Counted from the first letter of the stretch, positions 1-8,824 are shown. The stretch: DNA of 34,044 nucleotides from Gammaproteobacteria bacterium (GCA_020445255.1 JAGRGY010000028.1:1-34044); one strand, 5' to 3'. Numbers and translations are program-made. The notes: a model not told the origin generated them from the letters alone.

Positions 1-86
1 CAGCGGCAGGCGCACATGTAGCAGGTCGTGTTCTTGACCTCCCGGCGACCCGGCTCCGATTCGATCTGCAGTACGGGATCCAGCAT
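1..86 (-). CDS. Molybdopterin oxidoreductase, N-terminal fragment
   Basis: The first 28 codons of a gene running off the left edge are visible, starting with ATG at 86. A GAGG ribosome-binding site sits a few bases upstream. The readable N-terminus ends in TTCYMCACRC. This is the cysteine-rich [4Fe-4S] loop that opens the large catalytic subunit of DMSO-reductase-family molybdenum enzymes. I recall this wording from SoeA-like and related enzymes of sulfur oxidisers, but substrate cannot be assigned from 28 residues. There is no Tat signal before the cysteine loop, so a cytoplasmic catalytic subunit is likely. A sigma70-like promoter at 137-165 fits this gene. Confidence 0.72.
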   Translation of the reverse strand, partial: MLDPVLQIESEPGRREVKNTTCYMCACR

Positions 87-136
87 GCCTCAAGCCTTGA
101 TAGTGACCCTGCCGGGTTTTATCAAAAGATCATGAA

Positions 137-165
137 ATACTAATATATTTTCCCGACCCGCTCAA
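137..165 (-). promoter_or_regulatory. Putative sigma70 promoter for the molybdopterin oxidoreductase
   Basis: On the minus strand TTGAGC (160-165) and TAGTAT (137-142) are separated by exactly 17 bp. They sit in an AT-rich patch that contrasts with the GC-rich surroundings. The inferred transcript would begin about 45 bases before the ATG at 86. Each hexamer matches the consensus at four of six positions; the spacing and AT-richness are the stronger support. Confidence 0.4.
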
Positions 166-199
166 TCCGAACGACCGCATGAAGGCCACTCGATCGATG

Positions 200-268
200 C
201 GTCATGCCCGCGAGAGCCGGTACCCATGCGTCTGATTTCTCTGGATCCCCGCCCGCGTGGCGATCACG
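200..268. repeat. Composite palindromic repeat, degenerate copy 1
   Basis: Two arms, 200-228 (CGTCATGCCCGCGAGAGC...) and 241-268 (CTGGATCCCCGCCCGCGT...), each form an imperfect palindrome. Together they resemble the widespread proteobacterial element built from GTCATTCCCGC...GCGGGAATCCAG units. The right arm matches the right arm of the second copy (2619-2647) at 21 of 28 positions. The rest of the gene-free stretch 87-377 shows only the promoter above and no convincing coding sequence. Confidence 0.55.
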
Positions 269-377
269 GCAGGTCGATCATTGGCGGTTCCCAAACGGCT
301 CGACCCGCGGTCCCCGCCGACGATGAAAAGACGAATCGAGGTTGGCGAAGGCATGAGCTGCCGCAGTCACAGCGCCC

Positions 378-809
378 TCAGTAGTGGAACTTGCGGACCA
401 CCCGATAGCCGTGCAGATCCGGTTTCCAGCCCCAGAAATAGGCCTGCAGGTCGCGCACCGCCTCGAGCTCCGCATCCCGGTAGGATCCGACCGCGAATCC
501 GCACCCCATCGCCGAGCGCGGCCTGTCACGCAGATCCCTGAACTCGCTGCGTATGACGATCACATAGGCATGATCGAGGTTGCTCAGGTTCTGCGCCCGC
601 ATCACGTCGAGGTGCTTGTAGTAGTCGGCATAGCCCTTGGCGCGCAGTTCCGCCTCGGCGGCCTCCTGGGCCTCGACCGGGTGGCCCTTGCCATAGACGA
701 GCGAATAGTCGAGCGTTTCGCCCTGGAACTTCGCCATCACGCACGCCGCGCCGCCGGCGTGCGCGACACCCGTCAGCGTCAACAAAAGCATCAGTGGTAT
801 CAACGGCAT
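378..809 (-). CDS. Small secreted protein of unknown function
   Basis: This 143-residue protein has a hydrophobic N-terminal segment (about residues 2-18) ending in AHA-GG, a plausible signal peptidase I site, so a periplasmic or secreted location is inferred. The mature part contains three cysteines at most and an alternating charged/aromatic C-terminus rich in Tyr and Trp. I do not recognise a family. It is divergent from the symporter at 911, with about 100 bp between them. No strong ribosome-binding site precedes the ATG at 809, and an in-frame ATG six codons later is also possible. The reading frame has coding-like composition and competing frames do not. Confidence 0.6.
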   Translation of the reverse strand: MPLIPLMLLLTLTGVAHAGGAACVMAKFQGETLDYSLVYGKGHPVEAQEAAEAELRAKGYADYYKHLDVMRAQNLSNLDHAYVIVIRSEFRDLRDRPRSAMGCGFAVGSYRDAELEAVRDLQAYFWGWKPDLHGYRVVRKFHY

Positions 810-910
810 GACCAGTGTGCGGTGGCAACAGGGACTGCAGTGTCTAGCGTCATACCGGCGCCGGTCTTGAACCGAATGAGCGGTCGATCGTGTGTTAGTC
901 TCGGAACGCG

Positions 911-2482
911 ATGCAGACGCCGACCCTGAGCAACGCGGATCTCGCCATCGTCGCCGCCTACCTGGTCGTCGTCATGGCCATCGGGTTCGGGGTCGCGCGC
1001 CGGACACGTTCGGGCACCGACCTGTTCCTCGCCGGCCGCCGCCTCGGCTGGGTCCCCATCGGCCTCTCGCTATTCGCGTCCAACATCTCGAGCACGACGC
1101 TGGTCGGCCTGTCCGGTGCCGCCTATACCTGGGGTATCGCCGTCTCCAACTACGAATGGATGGCCGGCATCATCCTCGTGCTGTTCGCCCTGTTCGTGAT
1201 CCCCTACTACCTGAATGCGCGCATCACGACGGTACCGGAGTTTCTCGAGCGCCGATTCGACCGCCGTTCGCGCCTGTACTTCTCCGCGCTCACCCTGTTC
1301 TCCAACATCGTCGTCGACACCGCGGGCACACTGTTCGCCGGTGCACTCGTGATACAGCTGTTCTACCCGGAGGTCGGCCTGTTCAGCGCATGCCTCGCCC
1401 TCGCGCTGGTCGCCGGCGTGTACACCGCGGCAGGCGGACTGGCCGCGGTCGTCTACACGGACGTGCTGCAGGCGATCGTGCTGCTGATCGGCTCGACACT
1501 CGTCGCATGGCTGAGTTTCGCCGAGCTCGATTTCTCGTGGACGCGCCTGGTCGATGCGACCCCGCCGCAGCAGTTGTCGCTGATGCTTCCGCTCGACGAT
1601 CCCAACCTGCCTTGGCTCGGCACGCTGACCGGGGTGCCGATCCTCGGTTTCTACTTCTGGTGCACCAACCAGTTCATCGTGCAGCGGGTGCTCGGCGCGC
1701 GCAGCGTCGCGCATGCGCGCTGGGGTGCGCTGTTCGCCGGCTTCCTGAAGCTGCCGGTGCTGTACCTGATGGTGTTGCCCGGGGTCATGGCGACGGTCTT
1801 CCTGCCCGGGCTCGACAACGGCGACGCCGTGTTCCCGACGCTGGTGACGACGCTGCTGCCGGCCGGACTTGCCGGACTCGTGCTGGCCGGCCTGCTGGCG
1901 GCGATCATGTCCAGCATCGATTCGACGCTGAACTCGGCCTCGACCCTGTTGACGATGGACTTCCTGCGCCCGCACGAGCGCGGCTGGTCGGAGACCCGCA
2001 CCGCCTGGACCGGGCGCGCGCTGATCGTCGCGTTCATGCTGCTGGCCGCACTGATCTCGCCACTGATCGCCAACTTTCAGGGACTTTTCCACTACCTGCA
2101 GTCGGCGCTCGCCTACCTGGTGCCACCGGTGGTGGTCGTTTTCGTCGGCGGCCTGTTCTGGCGACGGGCCAATGCGCGTGCGGCATTCGCGACGCTGCTC
2201 GGCGGCCACCTGGTCTCGGCCGTGCTGTTCGGCCTGTCGCTGGCCGACGTGCTGACCCTGCATTTCACCGTCGTCGCCGGCGTGTCGGCCCTGTTGTCGA
2301 CATTGATCATGGTCACCGTGAACCGCGGCGGTGACGCTCCCGGCACCGATCAGGTGGCGCATTTCACGTTTCACGCCGCCGGCATGCGGCGCGACGTGGC
2401 GCTGTCCTGGTGGCAGGACTACCGCCTGTATGCCGCTGTGCTGCTGGTGCTGACCGCCGCCATCGTTACGCTGCACTGGTGA
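911..2482 (+). CDS. Sodium:solute symporter (SSS family)
   Basis: This 523-residue integral membrane protein has about 13 hydrophobic helices spread over its whole length. The N-terminal third reads as an SSS (SLC5-like) transporter: a first helix at about 10-28, the FLAGRRLGW turn, and a SNISSTTLVGLSG stretch in the region of the unwound helix 1/2. A conserved NARITTVPEFLERRF segment follows helix 3. MSSIDSTLNS at about 336-345 corresponds to the helix-8 sodium-site region, with the conserved Ser/Thr pattern. It would import a solute with Na+ across the inner membrane. The substrate is not deducible; sugar, inositol or carboxylate are all possible. It is monocistronic, with a strong hairpin just downstream (2530-2551). 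The ribosome-binding site at 911 is weak. Confidence 0.9.
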   Translation: MQTPTLSNADLAIVAAYLVVVMAIGFGVARRTRSGTDLFLAGRRLGWVPIGLSLFASNISSTTLVGLSGAAYTWGIAVSNYEWMAGIILVLFALFVIPYYLNARITTVPEFLERRFDRRSRLYFSALTLFSNIVVDTAGTLFAGALVIQLFYPEVGLFSACLALALVAGVYTAAGGLAAVVYTDVLQAIVLLIGSTLVAWLSFAELDFSWTRLVDATPPQQLSLMLPLDDPNLPWLGTLTGVPILGFYFWCTNQFIVQRVLGARSVAHARWGALFAGFLKLPVLYLMVLPGVMATVFLPGLDNGDAVFPTLVTTLLPAGLAGLVLAGLLAAIMSSIDSTLNSASTLLTMDFLRPHERGWSETRTAWTGRALIVAFMLLAALISPLIANFQGLFHYLQSALAYLVPPVVVVFVGGLFWRRANARAAFATLLGGHLVSAVLFGLSLADVLTLHFTVVAGVSALLSTLIMVTVNRGGDAPGTDQVAHFTFHAAGMRRDVALSWWQDYRLYAAVLLVLTAAIVTLHW

Positions 2483-2529
2483 TACCAGCGCAGCGGTGAT
2501 TCGGTCGGAACCGCATCCCTGGAAAACGC

Positions 2530-2551
2530 GGGCCCCGGTTTCCCGGGGCCC
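2530..2551 (+). terminator. Strong GC hairpin after the symporter gene
   Basis: GGGCCCCGG (2530-2538) and CCGGGGCCC (2543-2551) form a perfect 9-bp stem with a four-base TTTC loop. The hairpin starts 48 bases after the symporter stop. The downstream bases TTGAGGGAAC contain no U-run, so it may be a rho-assisted terminator or an RNA 3'-end stabiliser rather than a classical intrinsic terminator. Confidence 0.5.
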
Positions 2552-2579
2552 TTGAGGGAACCTCCAATAGTCGATTTGC

Positions 2580-2647
2580 CGTCACGCCCGTGGGGAGGGG
2601 ACCCAGGTAAGTCAAACACCTGGATTCCCGCTTGCGCGGGAATGACG
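2580..2647. repeat. Composite palindromic repeat, copy 2
   Basis: The left arm CGTCACGCCCG... (2580-2607) and the right arm CCTGGATTCCCGC... (2619-2647) flank a short spacer. The right arm contains ATTCCCGCTTGCGCGGGAAT (2624-2643), a near-perfect hairpin that fits the ATTCCC-N8-GGGAAT pattern of the neisserial dRS3 repeat and similar proteobacterial repeats. It is related to 200-268. The following 2648-2827 holds no gene I can support. Confidence 0.65.
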
Positions 2648-2827
2648 AATCGCGGGCATCGGCGTTGGGATCACCAAATCAGCATCAATGTCAACGGGGG
2701 AATTGCAGGTTGAGTCGATGTGGGCCACCACACACCGCTGTCCCGCCTGTCGCAATTTGCGAACGATGTGCGGTCGTGAGTGCGCTGACTGCCGACGGGC
2801 AGATTCCTTGCACGCCATCTCGCCGCA

Positions 2828-3778
2828 TCAGTCGCGCTGGCGTCGCAGCATCCGCTGGACCGCCCTGATGTTGCGCGACCCGTCGTGCGCACGATCGCTG
2901 GACTCGCCCGCATCCACCCATGCCGCCTCGTTTCGCACATCCTGCGCGGTGTCGACGCGTACATCGCGTCCAGGTGCATCGCCTGCGGCACGGTCGCCGC
3001 GTCGACCGGCCCGGGTGCTGTCACCGCCGACGACGACTGTGTCCGACGTGCCGTGGCGCGCCGCAGGCTGCACGGCCTGTGCGCGCTCCGCGCGACCCTG
3101 GCGCGGCGTCTGCCGATCCTGACGGCGGGTCGACGGCGTGGGTTCGACACGTCGTGGGGATAGCCGTCGGTCGGTCGGCCGCGACTGCGTCACGCCCAGC
3201 GCGGCGCTGTCGACTGCGCCACGAGCGTCGGCCTGGCGGTCACGACGGACCGTGGTAGCGCGCCGGTCGTTGCCGGACCGCGACGCCGCCGATCGAGACG
3301 CGTCGCGCTCGCTGCGATTGGCGCGGTATACGCGTTCATTGCGATCACCGTTGATCTCCCGCATGCCATGGTCGCTGCGATCGAAACGATCACCGTGGTC
3401 GCGGTCGCGCTGCTCATGGCGCCCACCGTAGTCGCGGCGGTGACGTTCATGGTCGACATAGGGCCGACCCTCTCGGCCGCGCACGACCACGTGCCGACCG
3501 GGATGGCGGCCGACGACGACCGGCAGCGCGCGTGCGCGCACCCAACGGTCGCGTTCGTAATAGATGTAGACGCTGGACACCGGGTCGTAGTAGCTGTCGA
3601 CATCCGGGTAGTACCAGTAGTCATGGTAGGTGATGTCGAGCGACGCATACGGCTCGCGTTCGGGATAATACGGCTCCTGGTCGGGGTAATAGGCCACCGG
3701 CGCGCATGCCGCCGCCAGGGCGGCCAGCACCACCACGGGTACCAGTCGTGCCGCTTTCGAACTGCGATATGTGTTCAT
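2828..3778 (-). CDS. Tyr-rich lipoprotein with long basic/acidic tail
   Basis: The start is set at the ATG at 3778, which has GAGGTG eight bases upstream; a longer in-frame start at 3811 has no such site. The 316-residue product has a lipoprotein signal with lipobox LAAAC (Cys about residue 25), so it should be anchored in a membrane. Residues about 30-80 are Tyr/Asp-rich (repeats such as YYPDQEPYYPEREPY, then a YYDPVSSVYIYY strand motif). The remaining 230 residues are a low-complexity Arg/Asp/His-rich stretch likely to be disordered. The N-terminal part resembles short periplasmic lipoproteins with a YYPD...YYDP pattern; no function is known to me. The tail could bind nucleic acid, polyanions or peptidoglycan, which is speculation. 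Confidence 0.7.
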   Translation of the reverse strand: MNTYRSSKAARLVPVVVLAALAAACAPVAYYPDQEPYYPEREPYASLDITYHDYWYYPDVDSYYDPVSSVYIYYERDRWVRARALPVVVGRHPGRHVVVRGREGRPYVDHERHRRDYGGRHEQRDRDHGDRFDRSDHGMREINGDRNERVYRANRSERDASRSAASRSGNDRRATTVRRDRQADARGAVDSAALGVTQSRPTDRRLSPRRVEPTPSTRRQDRQTPRQGRAERAQAVQPAARHGTSDTVVVGGDSTRAGRRGDRAAGDAPGRDVRVDTAQDVRNEAAWVDAGESSDRAHDGSRNIRAVQRMLRRQRD

Positions 3779-3960
3779 GGCGCACCTCGCTGATGACTGC
3801 CTTTTCGTCAAGTGCAGTCTCGGTCAGCACGGCTGAACGGGACCTGAACGAGGATGCACGCCCCGTTGGACGGCAAGCGATGCGGTGCGCGAAGCGATGC
3901 ACGGAGAAGCCGCAGCGACCTTCCAGGGGACGCGGGCGAGGATCCAGGAGGGAATGGGGC

Positions 3961-3987
3961 GGCCGGCCACACACCGCGTGGCCGGCC
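3961..3987 (-). terminator. Perfect inverted repeat after the PLP-enzyme gene
   Basis: GGCCGGCCAC (3961-3970) and GTGGCCGGCC (3978-3987) form a perfect 10-bp stem with a 7-base loop. It begins 10 bases past the stop codon of the aminotransferase-fold gene on the minus strand. There is no U-run beyond it, so termination by the hairpin alone is uncertain. Confidence 0.5.
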
Positions 3988-3997
3988 GTACAACGGC

Positions 3998-5611
3998 TCA
4001 CGCCGGCGGTGTCACCTCGATCAGCGCATCCACCACGCGATCCACGTCCCTGTATGAATGGAACAGGTGGGTCGAGATGCGCAGCGGCGACGAGAAGGTG
4101 CCGGGTGCGGCATTCTGCGTCGGATCGCTGCGCAGGCTGTGTGGCACCGAGTTGTTGCGCACCACGATGTCGTAGTCGTCACGCAGCGTTGCCACGGCCG
4201 CCGATGACTGCGCGCGCTGCGCGGCGGACGCCGCCGCATCCAGATCGGCGTTGTAATCCGCACCCGGTGAGAACGGGTTGAACGACGTCAGGCCGACCCG
4301 TGCGACCGGGTCCGGATCGCCGTCGGTAAACGGCATCGACAGCGACTGCGACCCCCAGATGTCCGCAATGCGCGCACGCAGATACTGGGCAAGGGCGATG
4401 ACATAGTCTTCGATATCGGCGCGACCCCATGCGTCCCATAGCATGCAGGTCTCGGTCAGCGCATTCTGCGACGGTCGGCTGCCGTTGCCGACCAGCTGCA
4501 AAACGGCCGCGATGTTGTGGTCGGGGTTGCGCACACCGTCCTTGAGAATCCCCGCAGCGCCGTAGATCAGGGTGTTGGTCGGGTAGTAGGTGGGCAGCGG
4601 GTTGGTGTTGCTGTAACCGGGGATCGGGATATCGACCGTGTCCGACGGCACACCGAATGGCGCGAGGTCACTGGTCGGGCGCTGCACCACCCGGTCCTCC
4701 GGATGGTTGTTGTTGCGGATGTAGAGGAAACCCGTCTGGCCTGGTCCGCACTGCCACTTGTGTCCCGCTCCGGCATAGAAGTCGCAGCCCATGTCGTGGA
4801 GATCGAGCGCCAGCATGCCTGGACCGTGCGCCCCGTCGACGATCGAGATCAGGTCGTTTTGCGCCGCCCACAGGCACAGCGCCTTCTCCGGCAGGCGCGC
4901 ACCGGTCAGGTAGACCGGTGACGAGAACAGGATGGCCCGGGTGTTCGGTGTCAGCTCGGCGGCGAAACGGGCCATGACCTCCGCGTCCGAGTAGGCATCG
5001 TTGGTCGGCAGATTCACGTGCCGCAGCACCACGCCGAAGCGGTCGGCGAGGATGTTGACAGCCGAGATGCCGGCATCCTCCTCCATGTTGGTGGTGATCA
5101 CCTCGTCACCGGGCTGGAACGGGATGCCCATCACGGTTCGCCACAATCCGTCGGTCGTGTTGAAGCTCATCACCAGCTCGTACGGGTCGCAGCCGAAGCC
5201 CGGCGCGATCGTGTTGCGCATGACCTGCTGACCGAAGAAGTAGGCGGTCGGACGGCGCGAGATGTCGCGGTAGTCCTCGAACAGATGGCGTACCACCTGC
5301 TGCGGTGACGCACCGGTCGTGCCGATGTTCATGTACAGCAGATTGCCTTCAAACTGGAAGGCATTGGCGTAGGGACTGCGACCGCGGCGATGACCTTGGC
5401 CGTCGCCGCCGGCCTGCGCACTGCCGATCAGGCTCGGCTCGCCGTCCGGGCCGACACCGAGTCCGCCCATCATCAACCCGGCCGAGCCGTAGCCGAACAG
5501 CTTCATGAAATCACGCCGCGCATTGTCGACGCGGCTGGCCGCCTCGTCGAGTGCGTCCCTGGTCTTCTGCACACTTCCCTGTCCGCGTTCGATCCTGGTT
5601 TTGCTCAACAT
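3998..5611 (-). CDS. Tat-exported class V aminotransferase-fold PLP enzyme
   Basis: The start chosen is ATG at 5611, with AAGGAG at good spacing; an in-frame ATG at 5635 lacks one. The 537-residue product has a twin-arginine signal: RRDFMK at about 32-37 followed by a Gly/Leu/Met-rich hydrophobic stretch. Downstream is a class V aminotransferase / isopenicillin-N-epimerase-like fold. The PLP-binding aspartate is in VDGAHGPG (about 260), and the Schiff-base lysine is in AGHKWQCGPG (about 285). Family members act as epimerases, cysteine desulfurases or hydrolases; the substrate here is unknown. It is unusual for a PLP enzyme to be sent to the periplasm, because the cofactor must be inserted first, and Tat export of a folded holoenzyme would explain this. 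The gene appears monocistronic. Confidence 0.85.
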   Translation of the reverse strand: MLSKTRIERGQGSVQKTRDALDEAASRVDNARRDFMKLFGYGSAGLMMGGLGVGPDGEPSLIGSAQAGGDGQGHRRGRSPYANAFQFEGNLLYMNIGTTGASPQQVVRHLFEDYRDISRRPTAYFFGQQVMRNTIAPGFGCDPYELVMSFNTTDGLWRTVMGIPFQPGDEVITTNMEEDAGISAVNILADRFGVVLRHVNLPTNDAYSDAEVMARFAAELTPNTRAILFSSPVYLTGARLPEKALCLWAAQNDLISIVDGAHGPGMLALDLHDMGCDFYAGAGHKWQCGPGQTGFLYIRNNNHPEDRVVQRPTSDLAPFGVPSDTVDIPIPGYSNTNPLPTYYPTNTLIYGAAGILKDGVRNPDHNIAAVLQLVGNGSRPSQNALTETCMLWDAWGRADIEDYVIALAQYLRARIADIWGSQSLSMPFTDGDPDPVARVGLTSFNPFSPGADYNADLDAAASAAQRAQSSAAVATLRDDYDIVVRNNSVPHSLRSDPTQNAAPGTFSSPLRISTHLFHSYRDVDRVVDALIEVTPPA

Positions 5612-5630
5612 CGGTTCTCCTTCGGTTAAC

Positions 5631-5778
5631 TCCACCGAAACGGTGGAACCTCTAGCCTAGACCAAGATCGCGACATTACCTTTACCTGGCAATCGACACG
5701 GCGGGTGATTGCAGATTGCATGCGAAATCGGTGTTGGCGGTGCTTCTCCGCCAGAACGTTAATCACGTTAACCGTGAT
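5631..5778. promoter_or_regulatory. Intergenic region with three short inverted repeats
   Basis: Between the exporter stop and the PLP-enzyme start are three perfect inverted repeats. TCCACCG-AAA-CGGTGGA (5631-5647) lies in the leader of the PLP gene. TGGCGG-N7-CCGCCA is at 5735-5753. ATCACG-N5-CGTGAT (5762-5778) has the look of a dimeric operator. No clear promoter hexamers could be fixed. The roles (operator, mRNA hairpin, or exporter terminator) are inferred only from symmetry and position. Confidence 0.3.
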
Positions 5779-5845
5779 CGTATCCGTGTGAAGGGTGTTC
5801 AAGTGGGACCCGCGCATGCCGCTACCGCACGCCAGGTGCTTCGAT

Positions 5846-8650
5846 TCAGGCGCGACAATCGAACTCGGCGGATGCGCGCGCGGGTGGCTTCGACGCCGCC
5901 CGGCCATGCGACTCGGCGGACGGCGTCGCAGAAACCCGGCTGCCTGCGCCCTCCGATGTGCGGGCCGGCCACTCGCCAGCGAGCGCGGCAAGGTTGCGGA
6001 AAAGGCGGTACGCGCTGCGTGGGAAGAAGCGTGCGACACCTTCGAGACGACGCCAGTCGAGCACCAGCACTTCGGTCGGACACGCTGCCGTCACCAGCGC
6101 CGCATCGGCTTCACCGCCCATCAGCGAGGTTGCGCCGAACACCGTACCGACACCCGAGGTGCTGGGCATGACGCCGCGGCCGCTCTCGACATCCACCGAC
6201 ACGCTTCCGCTGAGCAGGATATGTACCGAGCGTCCCGCATCGGCACGACGCAGGATCGTCTGCCCCTCGTTGAAGCGTCGCACGCTGCCGAGCACGATGA
6301 CCTGGCGGACCTCCCACGCCGACATGCCATCGAACAGCGGACAACGGGTGATGAGCTCGTGGCGTACGCGCGCGCCGAGCATCTCCCAGAGACCTGCCAG
6401 CCGCACGTACGACAACAGCACCGGAGCCAGAACGAAGGTCGCGACGGCCGTGCTCAACATCGTCATCGCGGTCAGGACTCCGTACCACCGGATCGGTGGA
6501 AACTCGGACCAGGCCAGCATTGCGAACCCGGACGCAAGGGCCAGCGTGGCCGCAACGATCGGGCGCGCCTCGTCCCGGACGGTGCGAACCAGCGCCTCAC
6601 ACGCGTCCGCGCCGCCCGCGCAATGGCGGTTGTAGCGGACCATGAAATGCAGCGTGTGGTCGACGCCTACCCCGGCGGCAATCGCTGCGATCATCGATGT
6701 CGCCGCGTCCAGGGGAATGCCCGCCCATCCCATGACACCGAACAGCATCACAATCGGATACAGCGTGATGGCGAGTGCGATCACACCGGCTCGCAGCGTC
6801 ACGAACAGCAGCGAGACGATGCCGACGATCACGCCGACGACCAAGATCAGCGACTTTGCCTGGCCCGATACCAGGTAGCTGACGGCGTTGTCGCTCAGCA
6901 CCGATTCACCGGTCAGCGTCACGGCGAGATCGGGGTCGATTTTGTCGGCGACGTATCGCCGCAGTTCGTCGAGTACGACGTTCACCTGACGCGATGCCGC
7001 GATGCCATGCCTGACCACGATGCTGGCCTTGCTGTGGTCGTCGGACAGGTATTCGCGGACGTCGTCGGGGTCGACGAACAGCAGCAGCGTCTGGACCACG
7101 TCATCGTCATCGGGCAGCTCCGGATCACCGCTCTCGTTGACGGCGCTGTTGAGCGTCGCAAGGTAGTCGACGATGGACATGCTGTGATCGAGGGCCGGAT
7201 GTGCTGCGACGAACTGCTGGATCTTCTGCAACTCGCGCAACAAATGCACCCGATCGAATGCACCGTCGATATGACCGTCAACGACGATCTGGAACGTGTA
7301 CAGCCCAGCGAGCTGCTTCTGCAATGTCAAGGCGCGCTGCTGCACCGCCGAATCCTCACTCAGGTAGGCGAGCATATTGTTGTTGACCTGCAGCTGTGTG
7401 GTGGCATGCACCAATACGACCGCACCGGCAATCACGGCGGTGACGACCTGGCGGCGGTGCCTGACGAGTGCGTTCGTCCATGCCCGGGCACGGCCTGTCG
7501 CCTTGTTCGCACTCACCGTCAGCGATGGCAGCGTGTTTGATTGCCGGGTCAACTGCAGCAGCAGCGGCACGAGCAGCGCGGTAAGCAGAAATCGGATCGT
7601 CAGACCGGCCGCAGCAACCACACCGAACTCCCGCACCAGCGGGATCGAATTCGCGCCGATCGCGAGGAAGCCGAGGCACGATGTGGCGAAGGTCAGGGTG
7701 ACGGCGAGCCCCAGTCGATGGACGCCGAGGCGAACTGCCCGCCTGGGCGTCATGCCGCTTCGGATGTGCTCGAGTGTATCGGCCATCAGATGCACATCCT
7801 CGGTCGAACCGACGATCAACAACAGCACCGGCACCAGTGCCGTCAGTATCGTCAACGGGCGATCGAGGGCCGCCAGACCGCCGAGCAGCCAGATGATGCT
7901 CAGCATCGACGTCGTCATCGGCACGACCAGCGCAATGCGCCGGCGGAACAGCAGCCACAGCACGGCGAGGAAACCGGCAAGCGTCGCAACGACGATCCGA
8001 CCCTGCTCGTCGAGCACGGCCTCGGAAATCGTTGCGCGCACGTACGGCGCACCGATCTGATAAGCCTGTTCGACGACCCCTTGCAGGGGTGCCAGGGCCT
8101 TGTCGAGTTCGGCGACAACACGCAGGTCCGACGCCGGATCGCTGCCGTCGACGTCCGGCCGCAGGTAGACGTTGATCGCCATCGACCGCCCATCGGCCGC
8201 GAGCAGATTGTGGCGTACGAATGGGCTCTTCATCGCGCGACCGATCAGTCGTGCGGCGTCCTGCTCATCCTCTGGCAACTGTTCCAGGTAGGGCGCGGTC
8301 GAGACCCGGTCGCCGTCGACCCGGATCTCAGGCATGTTGAACAGGCTCAGGGTGCGCGCGACGAACGGCAGCCTGTCGATCGACTGAATGGCTTCGCGCA
8401 CCGCGTTCAGACGTTTGCGATTAAACAGCTGTGGGTCTGAAACGTAGAGGATCGTGATGCGGTCGGATCCGAACGTCTTCAAGGTGTCGTCGTAGAATCG
8501 CTGCTCCTCACCTTCGGCGATGTTCAGCGACTGCGGCGAGATTGCCACGCGAAGGTGCGGAAGCTGCACCGCCGCCACCAGCGTGACCGCAGCGACGAAT
8601 GTCAGCACGACACCCACATGGCGCATCGACCATGTCATCAGCTTTTCCAC
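5846..8650 (-). CDS. RND/MMPL-type exporter with C-terminal cNMP-binding-like domain
   Basis: I place the start at GTG 8650, preceded by GGGAGG five bases upstream; an upstream in-frame GTG at 8701 lacks one. The 934-residue protein has two RND halves: a first helix at about 11-30, a large periplasmic loop, then a bundle of helices at about 210-370. A second set follows (helix about 395-415, loop, helices about 600-755) and matches the COG1033 predicted exporter layout with no separate adaptor gene nearby. Residues about 765-895 form a cyclic-nucleotide-binding-like beta barrel (CPLFDGMS..., HILLSGSVSVD, VFGATSLMGG). The phosphate-binding cassette has Ala where Glu is usual and lacks the usual Arg, so ligand binding may be lost or different. 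The substrate could be lipid, hopanoid or drug. The C-terminal 40 residues look disordered. Confidence 0.88.
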   Translation of the reverse strand: MEKLMTWSMRHVGVVLTFVAAVTLVAAVQLPHLRVAISPQSLNIAEGEEQRFYDDTLKTFGSDRITILYVSDPQLFNRKRLNAVREAIQSIDRLPFVARTLSLFNMPEIRVDGDRVSTAPYLEQLPEDEQDAARLIGRAMKSPFVRHNLLAADGRSMAINVYLRPDVDGSDPASDLRVVAELDKALAPLQGVVEQAYQIGAPYVRATISEAVLDEQGRIVVATLAGFLAVLWLLFRRRIALVVPMTTSMLSIIWLLGGLAALDRPLTILTALVPVLLLIVGSTEDVHLMADTLEHIRSGMTPRRAVRLGVHRLGLAVTLTFATSCLGFLAIGANSIPLVREFGVVAAAGLTIRFLLTALLVPLLLQLTRQSNTLPSLTVSANKATGRARAWTNALVRHRRQVVTAVIAGAVVLVHATTQLQVNNNMLAYLSEDSAVQQRALTLQKQLAGLYTFQIVVDGHIDGAFDRVHLLRELQKIQQFVAAHPALDHSMSIVDYLATLNSAVNESGDPELPDDDDVVQTLLLFVDPDDVREYLSDDHSKASIVVRHGIAASRQVNVVLDELRRYVADKIDPDLAVTLTGESVLSDNAVSYLVSGQAKSLILVVGVIVGIVSLLFVTLRAGVIALAITLYPIVMLFGVMGWAGIPLDAATSMIAAIAAGVGVDHTLHFMVRYNRHCAGGADACEALVRTVRDEARPIVAATLALASGFAMLAWSEFPPIRWYGVLTAMTMLSTAVATFVLAPVLLSYVRLAGLWEMLGARVRHELITRCPLFDGMSAWEVRQVIVLGSVRRFNEGQTILRRADAGRSVHILLSGSVSVDVESGRGVMPSTSGVGTVFGATSLMGGEADAALVTAACPTEVLVLDWRRLEGVARFFPRSAYRLFRNLAALAGEWPARTSEGAGSRVSATPSAESHGRAASKPPARASAEFDCRA

Positions 8651-8824
8651 GTCCGCCTCCCAACGCACAGGTCGTGAGCGGAGGAATTCATTCCCCTGCA
8701 CCTACAGGCTAGGTGTGAGCGGAGGTCGCAGGACGTGTCACAGTGGCGCCATCTCTGTGAACTAATAACCAAGCCGGATGACTGCGCCCATTGTCGCCGC
8801 GCCGATCTTGCACGACCGGCATTC

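Noticed and set aside
2624..2643. Palindromic repeat considered as a CRISPR repeat or terminator
   Set aside because: Only two dispersed copies, no regular spacers, no U-run, and structure typical of REP/dRS3-like elements.
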